NCBI GenBank assembly: GCA_003519485.1
Contig: DOWQ01000020.1
Span: 1 to 13,121, forward strand
DNA from: Streptomyces sp.
GTDB taxonomy: Bacteria > Actinomycetota > Actinomycetes > Streptomycetales > Streptomycetaceae
Direction of reading: 5' to 3'
DNA length: 13,121 nucleotides
Made by a program: the position numbers and the translations under genes. The notes beneath the pieces are model-generated. The model searched no databases, was not told the DNA's origin, and saw nothing but the letters and a program-made list of their open reading frames with translations. Below, in pieces: positions 1-7,620 of the stretch (the stretch's first letter is position 1; every line of letters begins with the position of its first letter).

Positions 1-2112
<2,112 letters not shown>

Positions 2113-2163
2113 TCCCGCTGTCGCCGGCGCGTCCGGCGGACCGGGCGAGCCGGACAGGATTCA

Positions 2164-2202
2164 CGGACGGGCCGCACCCACACGAGGGGTGCGGCCCGTC
2201 CG
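2164..2202 (+). terminator. Terminator stem-loop of aconitase gene
   Basis: A perfect 16-bp stem (2164-2179 paired with 2187-2202) with a 7-nt loop lies 51 nt after the aconitase stop. It is followed by CCTTTCG, a weak T-run as is usual in Streptomyces. It most likely ends the aconitase transcript. Confidence 0.88.
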
Positions 2203-2210
2203 CCTTTCGC

Positions 2211-2236
2211 GGTCCGGGCGGGCTCCCGCCCGGACC
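2211..2236 (+). terminator. Second tandem hairpin after aconitase
   Basis: A perfect GC-only-like stem of 12 bp (2211-2222 with 2225-2236; 11 bp if the tight 2-nt loop opens) starts 8 nt after the first terminator stem. No T-run follows. It may act as a back-up terminator or 3'-end stabiliser; it could also be a by-product of GC-rich sequence. Confidence 0.5.
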
Positions 2237-2486
2237 CGCCGCCGCAGCTCCGGTCCGGCCGGCCAGGCTCCTGACATCGATATCGGGACGCCCCGTGCGA
2301 ACGCGGGTGCGACCACTGCCGCGAGCCCGCGGCCGGGGATGGAAAAGGAATTGCCGCTTCCGGTCCGATGGCGCGCGAGTGCCCGGGCGGACCCGCAGGT
2401 CGGCCGCCGTACAACCGGAGAGGCTCCCGCCGGAATGGCCGGAGGTCTCAACTCGGGAAAGACCCGGAACAAACGTGTTTTTGATC

Positions 2487-2516
2487 TTGCCGAGGCGGCA
2501 TCGAGTGGACTATACC
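2487..2516 (+). promoter_or_regulatory. Candidate ngcE promoter (-35 TTGCCG, -10 TATACC)
   Basis: TTGCCG at 2487-2492 and TATACC at 2511-2516 are 18 nt apart and resemble a primary-sigma (HrdB-type) promoter. The -10 box falls inside the dre-like site, a layout that would suit repression. It implies a leader of over 200 nt before ngcE. The alternative promoter-like pair at 2573-2602 lies closer to the gene. No start-site data are available, so confidence is low. Confidence 0.4.
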
Positions 2517-2519
2517 TGT
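2504..2519 (+). promoter_or_regulatory. dre-like site (DasR operator candidate)
   Basis: The 16-mer AGTGGACTATACCTGT matches 11 of 16 positions of the DasR-responsive element consensus as I recall it (ACTGGTCTAGACCACT), including the core TGG-CTA-ACC. DasR is the GntR-family repressor of chitin and N-acetylglucosamine genes in Streptomyces and is released by phosphorylated amino sugars. Its place upstream of a chitobiose/GlcNAc importer fits that role. The right half-site (ACCTGT) is the weaker half. Binding is inferred, not shown. Confidence 0.55.
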
Positions 2520-2735
2520 CGGCGTCCGAGGGGGCCTGTACGGCCGTTCGAGGATCCGGGGGCGAGAGTCGGCAGACAGTTCGAACAGCTGCCGTCATAC
2601 TGCGATCAAATCCCGGTGTACGCCCAGCACAACCCAGCTTCAAATGACCGCGGTGGCGGTGCCCTTCGCCGGAGGCGAGCATTGCACGGGCGACCGGCAC
2701 ACCGCCTGAGTCCTGGAGAAGGCGAGGACTTGAGC

Positions 2736-4163
2736 ATGGGATCCACCTCCGAATACGGCCGTCGCGATGTCATCAAGCGGGCAGCGGCGATCGGTCTGAT
2801 CGCCGTACCGACGATGAGTACCCTTGCCGCCTGCGCGAGCAGCGACAGCGGTGGCGACAGCAAAGTGGACAAAGGCAAGAAGAGCGCCGAGAACCCGCTC
2901 GGCGTGAATGGCAGCGCGCCCCTCGACGTCGTCATCTTCGACGGCGGATTCGGTGACCAGTACGCCAAGGACGCCGAAGCCGTCTACAAGAAGATGTACC
3001 CGAAGGCGAAGATCAAGCACGCGGCGACGCTGAAGATCCAGTCGGTCCTGCAGCCGCGCTTCAACGGCGGCACCCCGCCGGACCTGATCGACAACTCCGG
3101 CGCCGAGCAGATGGACATGGGCGTCCTGGTCGGCAAGAAGCAGCTGACCGACCTCACCCCGCTGCTGGACGCGCCGTCGATCGACGACCCCGCCAAGAAG
3201 GTCCGGGACACGCTGCGCCCGGGCGTCGTGGAGATGGGCCAGTTCGACGGGGACCCGGTCTGGGTCTTCTACTACGCCTACACCGTGTACGGCGTGTGGT
3301 ACTCCCAGACGGGGCTCGAGAAGCTCGACGCGGAGTACCCGGAGAACTGGGACGACATGCTCGCCCTCTGCGCCAAGGCGAAGAAGAAGGGCATCGCCGG
3401 CTGGACGTACGCGGGCAAGCACCCGTACTACCTCCCCTTCAGCCTCTACCCCTTCATGGCCAAGATCGGCGGCAAGGAGGTTCTCGACGCGATCGACAAC
3501 CTCGAGCCGAACGCCTGGAAGCACCCGGCGGTCAAGGCGGCCTTCGAGGCGTACTACGAGCTCCAGCAGAAGGGCTACATCCTCAAGGGCACCCCGGGCC
3601 TGGACCACATCCAGTCCCAGACCGCCTGGACCCAGGGCAAGGTGCTGTTCCACCCGAACGGCTCCTGGGTGGAGAACGAGGCGAAGAAGACCACGCCGGA
3701 CGACTTCCGGATGCGGGTCTCGGCGCCCTCCTCGCTCGACAGCTCCGACAAGCTCCCCTTCGGGACCCTGTGGGCCTCCGGCGGCGAGCCGTTCATCGTC
3801 CCGGCGAACGCGAAGAACCCGGACGGCGGCATGGAGCAGCTGCGCATCATGGTCAGTGAGGAGTCGTCGAAGAACTTCACCAAGCAGGTGTCCTCGCTGA
3901 CGTCGTTCGACGGCGGCACCGACGGCTTCACCATGCCGCCCGGCCTCACCTCCGCGGTCGCGGCGCTGGAGAAGGCGGGCGACAACATCCTCAACCCCCG
4001 GATCCAGGACTGGTACGTCGCGCTGCAGAAGGAGCAGATCGGCGCCGGCCTGGGCGAGCTGATGGCCGGCCGGATCACCCCGGCCGAGGCGATCAAGAAA
4101 ATACAGGATTACGCCGACGCGGCGGCCAAGGACGAATCCATCAAGCACTACAAGCACCAGTGA
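2736..4163 (+). CDS. ngcE: N-acetylglucosamine/diacetylchitobiose-binding lipoprotein NgcE
   Basis: This is the 475-residue sugar-binding component of a CUT1-type ABC importer; the mature lipoprotein is anchored outside the membrane and delivers ligand to NgcF/NgcG. The N-terminus has a twin-arginine motif (RRDVIKR, residues 9-15), a short hydrophobic stretch and a lipobox LAAC with lipidated Cys33. The rest is a family-1 extracellular solute-binding protein, and I recognise it as NgcE-like (for example FDGGFGDQYAKDAE and the aromatic run WVFYYAYTVYGVWYS). S. olivaceoviridis NgcE binds GlcNAc and chitobiose; the S. coelicolor homologue is reported as a lower-affinity chitobiose binder. Start: ATG 2736 is 8 nt after GAGG (2724-2727). 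An in-frame TTG at 2730 would add two residues and sits 7 nt after GGAGAAGG (2715-2722), so it is possible. The gene is first in ngcEFG, 49 nt before ngcF. Confidence 0.9.
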   Translation: MGSTSEYGRRDVIKRAAAIGLIAVPTMSTLAACASSDSGGDSKVDKGKKSAENPLGVNGSAPLDVVIFDGGFGDQYAKDAEAVYKKMYPKAKIKHAATLKIQSVLQPRFNGGTPPDLIDNSGAEQMDMGVLVGKKQLTDLTPLLDAPSIDDPAKKVRDTLRPGVVEMGQFDGDPVWVFYYAYTVYGVWYSQTGLEKLDAEYPENWDDMLALCAKAKKKGIAGWTYAGKHPYYLPFSLYPFMAKIGGKEVLDAIDNLEPNAWKHPAVKAAFEAYYELQQKGYILKGTPGLDHIQSQTAWTQGKVLFHPNGSWVENEAKKTTPDDFRMRVSAPSSLDSSDKLPFGTLWASGGEPFIVPANAKNPDGGMEQLRIMVSEESSKNFTKQVSSLTSFDGGTDGFTMPPGLTSAVAALEKAGDNILNPRIQDWYVALQKEQIGAGLGELMAGRITPAEAIKKIQDYADAAAKDESIKHYKHQ

Positions 4164-4212
4164 GCGTGCGTCACCAGCGGCCGCACTTGTACCGGGAACG
4201 GGGTCGGTAACC

Positions 4213-5142
4213 ATGAGGCACGGTCAGTACCGCTTCATCGTGGGGTTCTTGTCCGTCCCACTGGCTATCTACACGCTCTTCGTGCTCTGGCCGTTCATCC
4301 AGTCCATCTACTACTCGTTCACGGACTGGACGGGCCTCAGTGCGGATTACGCGATGGTCGGGTTCGGAAACTACGAACGGATGCTGAGCGACGACATCTT
4401 CTGGAAGTCGCTCCAGCACAGCCTGATCTTCGCGTTGCTGCTGCCGCTGGTGACGCTCAGCCTGGCGCTGTTCTTCTCCTTCATGATCAATGTGGGCGGG
4501 CGGCGCAGGAAAGGGGCCGCCATCACCGGGGTACGCGGCTCCGGTTTCTACCAGATCGTCTATTTCTTCCCGCAGGTGCTCTCGATCGCGATCGTCGCCC
4601 TGCTCTTCCAATTCGCGTACAACCCCAACAGCGGCGCGGTGAACTCGGCGCTGGAGGCTGTCGGGCTCGGCAGTATCCAGCCGAACTGGCTCGGCGACCC
4701 CAGCCTCGCCCTCTGGTGCGTGATGGCGGTCCTCATCTGGAGCACCGTCGGATTCTTCGTGGTGCTCTTCTCGGCCGGCATGGCGTCGATCCCGAAGGAC
4801 TACTACGAGGCGGCGCTGCTGGACGGCGCCAGCCGGATCGCCACCTTCTTCAAGATCACTCTTCCGCTGCTCTGGGACACCGTGCAGTCCGGCTGGATCT
4901 ACATGGGCATCCTGGCGCTCGGGGCGGAGTCCTTCGCGGTCGTACAGATCATGACGGTGGGCCCGAACGGCGGAGGCCCGGACTACTCCACGACGGTCAT
5001 GGTGCTGTACGTCTACCAGAAGGCGTTCCGTGACGGCCAGGCAGCGTACGCAACGACGATCGGCGTCGCCCTGCTCATCGTCACGCTGGCCTTCGCGGCC
5101 GTCGTGATGAAGCTCGGCCGGCGCGAGCGGCTGGAGTACTGA
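4213..5142 (+). CDS. ngcF: GlcNAc/chitobiose ABC transporter permease NgcF
   Basis: A 309-residue inner-membrane permease, one half of the CUT1 translocation pore. Hydrophobic segments are visible at about residues 8-34, 69-93, 113-135, 164-189, 220-245 and 278-302, giving the usual six helices of a MalF-type subunit without a large extra periplasmic loop. The cytoplasmic EAA loop, which docks the ATPase, is present at residues 199-218 (EAALLDGASRIATFFKITLP). The start reads MRHGQYRFIVGFL, typical of NgcF; it has only a G-rich stretch (4194-4203) as a ribosome-binding site. The stop overlaps the ngcG start by one base (TGATG), so the two permeases are probably translated together. No ATPase gene is linked; the shared Streptomyces ATPase MsiK is the likely partner by analogy. 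Confidence 0.9.
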   Translation: MRHGQYRFIVGFLSVPLAIYTLFVLWPFIQSIYYSFTDWTGLSADYAMVGFGNYERMLSDDIFWKSLQHSLIFALLLPLVTLSLALFFSFMINVGGRRRKGAAITGVRGSGFYQIVYFFPQVLSIAIVALLFQFAYNPNSGAVNSALEAVGLGSIQPNWLGDPSLALWCVMAVLIWSTVGFFVVLFSAGMASIPKDYYEAALLDGASRIATFFKITLPLLWDTVQSGWIYMGILALGAESFAVVQIMTVGPNGGGPDYSTTVMVLYVYQKAFRDGQAAYATTIGVALLIVTLAFAAVVMKLGRRERLEY

Positions 5143-6065
5143 TGGAGACCACCGACACCCCTCCCGCCGGTGTGGCCGAAGAGCGCCCGCCGGTGGAGAA
5201 GCTGAAGCCGGCTCCGGCGAAGGAGCCGAAGAGGAGCAGCGAGGGCAGGACGCTCAACGTCTTCTCGCACGGAATGCTGATCCTCTGGGCGTTCATGGTC
5301 GTGATGCCGCTGCTGTGGGCGGTGATGACCTCCTTCAAGGACGACAAGGCCATCTTCACCTCGCCGTGGAGCCTGCCGACCTCGCTGCGGTTCGACAACT
5401 GGGCGCGCGCCTGGAGCGAAGCGCACATGAGCGACTACTTCCTCAACACCATCCTCGTGGTGGGGGGATCGCTCATCGGCACGATGCTGCTGGGCGCCAT
5501 GGCCGCGTATGTGCTGGCGCGCTTCGACTTCCCCGGGAACCGCTTCCTCTATTACCTCTTCATCGGCGGGATGAGCTTCCCGATCATCCTGGCCCTGGTG
5601 CCGTTGTTCTATGTCATGAACAACATGGGGCTGCTCAACACCACCCACGGGCTGATTCTGGCGTACATCGCCTACTCGCTGCCGTTCACCGTCTTCTTCC
5701 TCACCGCCTTCTTCCGTACGCTGCCGACCTCGGTGGCCGAGGCGGCGCTGATCGACGGGGCCTCGCACTCCCGGACGTTCTTCCAGGTCATGCTGCCGAT
5801 GGCCAAGCCGGGCCTGATCAGCGTCGGGATCTTCAACTTCCTCGGGCAGTGGAACCAGTACATGCTGCCGACGGTGCTCAACACCGACCCGGAGAAGAAG
5901 GTGCTCACCCAGGGGCTGGTGCAACTCGCGGTGAGCCAGGGGTACAAGGGTGACTGGTCGGGGCTCTTCGCCGGGCTGGTGATGGCGATGCTGCCGGTCC
6001 TGGCGGCGTACATCATCTTCCAGCGCCAGGTGGTCGCCGGTCTGACGGCGGGTGCCCTCAAGTAA
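5142..6065 (+). CDS. ngcG: GlcNAc/chitobiose ABC transporter permease NgcG
   Basis: A 307-residue MalG-type permease that pairs with NgcF. Residues 1-36 are a Pro/Lys/Glu-rich cytoplasmic tail. Hydrophobic segments follow at about 45-64, 101-125, 136-158, 168-190, 224-241 and 274-294. The EAA loop begins at Glu200 (EAALIDGASHSRTFFQVMLP) and is intact. The ATG at 5142 overlaps the ngcF stop, and GGAG at 5133-5136 lies 5 nt upstream inside ngcF. It is the last gene of the operon: an 18-bp terminator stem starts 26 nt after its TAA. No gene for an ATPase, a phosphotransferase or an N-acetylglucosaminidase follows, so breakdown of the imported sugar must be encoded elsewhere. Confidence 0.9.
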   Translation: METTDTPPAGVAEERPPVEKLKPAPAKEPKRSSEGRTLNVFSHGMLILWAFMVVMPLLWAVMTSFKDDKAIFTSPWSLPTSLRFDNWARAWSEAHMSDYFLNTILVVGGSLIGTMLLGAMAAYVLARFDFPGNRFLYYLFIGGMSFPIILALVPLFYVMNNMGLLNTTHGLILAYIAYSLPFTVFFLTAFFRTLPTSVAEAALIDGASHSRTFFQVMLPMAKPGLISVGIFNFLGQWNQYMLPTVLNTDPEKKVLTQGLVQLAVSQGYKGDWSGLFAGLVMAMLPVLAAYIIFQRQVVAGLTAGALK

Positions 6066-6090
6066 CGGCTCTCCGCTCTCAGCACCGGCT

Positions 6091-6133
6091 CGCACACGAA
6101 CGGCCCCCGCCGGTTGGGGGCCGTTCGTGTGCG
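6091..6133 (+). terminator. Terminator stem-loop of ngcEFG
   Basis: A perfect 18-bp stem (6091-6108 with 6116-6133) with a 7-nt loop, followed by TTGTGTG. It separates the importer operon from the regulator gene downstream, which therefore probably has its own promoter. Confidence 0.9.
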
Positions 6134-6146
6134 TTGTGTGCACAAC
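6133..6146. repeat. Inverted repeat GTTGTG-TG-CACAAC
   Basis: A perfect 6+6-bp inverted repeat with a 2-nt spacer directly after the ngcG terminator and about 150 nt before the regulator start. It could be an operator, but it is short and may be chance. Confidence 0.3.
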
Positions 6147-6182
6147 TCGTAGGATGTCTGATCAGCCCCCGGGGCGGCGCCG

Positions 6183-6196
6183 GTCAAGGTCTTGAC
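6183..6196. promoter_or_regulatory. Inverted repeat GTCAAG-GT-CTTGAC upstream of the ROK gene
   Basis: A perfect 6+6-bp inverted repeat with a 2-nt spacer. Its right arm contains TTGACG (6192-6197), a good -35-like hexamer, although I see no well-spaced -10 box (the nearest, TAGAGT at 6222-6227, is 24 nt away). The octamer TCTTGACG (6190-6197) recurs exactly upstream of xylF at 7540-7547. This makes it a candidate operator for autoregulation by the adjacent ROK protein. Confidence 0.4.
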
Positions 6197-6212
6197 GGGA
6201 GAGGGCCGGTGA

Positions 6213-6255
6213 GGCTCAGCTTAGAGTTCACATGTTGTAGACGTAGGGGCTCAGC
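6213..6255 (+). repeat. Direct repeat GGCTCAGC, 35-nt period
   Basis: Two exact copies of GGCTCAGC, at 6213-6220 and 6248-6255, lie between the inverted repeat and the regulator's ribosome-binding site. The 35-nt period is about three and a half helical turns. The function is unknown and an 8-mer pair may be chance. Confidence 0.3.
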
Positions 6256-6296
6256 GGTACGGCCTCCTCGTCCTGCCCAGGCGGAGGTATCTGACC

Positions 6297-7499
6297 GTGG
6301 TGGAGACTCCGGGATCGCAGTCGTCGCTGCACCGGGCCAATCTGGAGCGCGTCGTACGTGCGGTGCGCCTCGCCGGCTCGCTCACCCAGGCGGAGATCGC
6401 CCGGAGCACCGGGCTGTCCGCGGCCACGGTCTCCAATATCGTCCGCGAGCTCAAGGACGGCGGGACCGTGGAGGTCACGCCCACCTCCGCGGGCGGCCGG
6501 CGGGCGCGCAGCGTCTCGCTGAGCGGGGACGCGGGGATCGTGGTCGGGGTGGACTTCGGCCATACGCATCTGCGGGTGGCCGTCGGCAACCTCGCCCACC
6601 AGGTGCTGGCCGAGGAGGCCGAGCCGCTGGATGTGGACGCCTCCGCGGCGCAGGGCTTCGACCGGGCGGAACAGCTGGTCAAGCGGCTGATCGAGGCCAC
6701 CGGCCTGGGGGCCGGCAAGGTCATCGGAGTGGGGCTCGGGGTGCCCGGCCCGATCGATGTCACGTCCGGCACGCTGGGCTCGACCGCGATCCTGCCGGGC
6801 TGGAAGGGTACGAATCCGCGCGAGGAGCTGGCCGGCCGGCTCGGGGTGCCGGTGTCCGTCGACAACGACGCCAACCTCGGCGCGCTCGGCGAGCTCGTCT
6901 GGGGCAGCGGCCGGGGCGTCAAGGATCTGGCCTACATCAAGGTCGCCAGTGGCGTCGGCGCGGGCCTGGTGATCAACGGGCAGATCTACCGGGGCCCGGG
7001 CGGCACGGCCGGGGAGATCGGGCACATCACGCTCGACGAGTCCGGCCCGGTGTGCCGCTGCGGCAACCGCGGCTGTCTGGAGACCTTCACCGCGGCCCGG
7101 CATGTGCTCGATCTGCTGCGGTCCAGCCACGGCCCGGATCTGACCATCGAACGCATGGTGCAGCTGGCCCGCGAGGGCGACCCGGGCTGCCGGCGGGTGG
7201 TGGCCGACGTCGGCCGGTACATCGGCAGCGGGGCGGCGAACCTCTGCAACCTCCTCAACCCCAGCCGTATCGTGCTGGGCGGGGACCTCGCGGAGGCCGG
7301 CGAACTGGTGCTGGCGCCCATCCGGGACTCGGTCGCGCGCTACGCCATCCCCAGCGCGGCCCAGCGGCTCTCGGTGGTACCGGGCGCGCTCGGCGGCCGG
7401 GCCGAGGTGCTGGGCGCGCTCGCGCTCGTACTCAATGAAATGGGCGATTCGACACTTCTGGACGGATCGGCCACCGCAGCCTCTCCTGCCTTCACTTAG
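6297..7499 (+). CDS. rok7B7: ROK-family transcriptional regulator, Rok7B7-like
   Basis: A 400-residue cytoplasmic sugar-responsive regulator. An N-terminal winged helix-turn-helix spans about residues 14-60 (TQAEIARSTGLSAATVSNIV). The ROK domain follows with the nucleotide motif around Asp86 (GVDFGHTH), the sugar-kinase motif DNDAN with Asp191 at the catalytic position, and the ROK zinc site: His243 (GHITLD) plus Cys253, Cys255 and Cys260 (CRCGNRGC). Thus both regulator and kinase hallmarks are kept. Start GTG 6297 is 9 nt after GGAGG (6283-6287). S. coelicolor Rok7B7 lies next to xylFGH and is reported to affect xylose uptake, carbon catabolite repression and antibiotic production; the same neighbourhood is the main ground for the symbol. 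The likely job here is sugar-dependent control of the downstream xyl operon and perhaps of itself. Whether it phosphorylates a sugar cannot be told from sequence. Confidence 0.85.
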   Translation: MVETPGSQSSLHRANLERVVRAVRLAGSLTQAEIARSTGLSAATVSNIVRELKDGGTVEVTPTSAGGRRARSVSLSGDAGIVVGVDFGHTHLRVAVGNLAHQVLAEEAEPLDVDASAAQGFDRAEQLVKRLIEATGLGAGKVIGVGLGVPGPIDVTSGTLGSTAILPGWKGTNPREELAGRLGVPVSVDNDANLGALGELVWGSGRGVKDLAYIKVASGVGAGLVINGQIYRGPGGTAGEIGHITLDESGPVCRCGNRGCLETFTAARHVLDLLRSSHGPDLTIERMVQLAREGDPGCRRVVADVGRYIGSGAANLCNLLNPSRIVLGGDLAEAGELVLAPIRDSVARYAIPSAAQRLSVVPGALGGRAEVLGALALVLNEMGDSTLLDGSATAASPAFT

Positions 7500-7500
7500 A

Positions 7501-7529
7501 TAACGAATGGCACCGTTGCCATCTCGTTA
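7501..7529. promoter_or_regulatory. 29-nt inverted repeat upstream of xylF
   Basis: TAACGA-ATGGCA-CCGT-TGCCAT-C-TCGTTA: two 6-bp arms on each side pair perfectly, apart from one unpaired C at 7523. The centre, 7507-7522, is a 16-bp near-palindrome with a central CpG (ATGGCACC/GTTGCCAT), a shape often seen in sugar-regulator operators, notably of the LacI family. It begins one base after the rok stop and ends 91 nt before xylF. It may be an operator for the ROK protein or a LacI regulator, a weak terminator for rok, or both. An A/T-rich stretch (AAGGATTTACTTCTT) follows. Confidence 0.5.
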
Positions 7530-7556
7530 AGGATTTACTTCTTGACGCCCTCAACC

Positions 7557-7586
7557 CGGCCGAGTTGACTTCCACCACCTCGGCCG
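7557..7586 (+). other. Stem-loop in xylF leader
   Basis: An 8-bp perfect stem (7557-7564 with 7579-7586) with a 14-nt loop, ending 20 nt before the GGGAGG ribosome-binding site (7607-7612). It would form in the xylF leader RNA. It may merely reflect GC-rich sequence. Confidence 0.35.
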
Positions 7587-7620
7587 CAAGGGACGCGGCC
7601 TCGTCAGGGAGGTTCCATCC

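Larger units (their letters stand above)
2237..2735. other. Non-coding leader between aconitase hairpins and ngcE
   Basis: About 500 nt without a gene I can support. The first half is very GC-rich. From roughly 2440 to 2640 the base composition is visibly less GC-rich and holds the candidate ngcE promoter and dre-like site described separately. A perfect 8-bp palindrome (CGATATCG) lies around 2278-2285. A second weak promoter-like pair, CAGACA (2573-2578) and CATACT (2597-2602) 18 nt apart, is also present. Open frames across the region read as Arg/Pro/Gly/Ala-rich sequence with no recognisable protein and no ribosome-binding site, so I treat it as intergenic. Confidence 0.6.

Noticed and set aside
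2189..2647. Possible small protein in the ngcE leader (152 codons, + strand), and a minus-strand frame at 2161-2700
   Set aside because: The + frame begins inside the aconitase terminator stem, both lack a ribosome-binding site, and both are Arg/Pro/Ala-rich with no recognisable motif.
2295..2735. N-terminal extension of NgcE from an upstream in-frame GTG
   Set aside because: It would put about 147 unrelated residues before a clear signal peptide and lipobox, and would cross the promoter and dre-like site.
2640..4214. Long open frame of 524 codons on the minus strand opposite ngcE
   Set aside because: It is a shadow of the GC-rich ngcE codons: Leu/Val/Arg/Asp-rich, no recognisable domain, no ribosome-binding site, and the + strand protein is clearly NgcE.
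7496..7539. A clear xylF promoter
   Set aside because: TTGACG at 7542-7547 has no -10 box at 16-19 nt, and TAGATA (7497-7502) or TTTACT (7534-7539) lack a matching -35, so no promoter is called.
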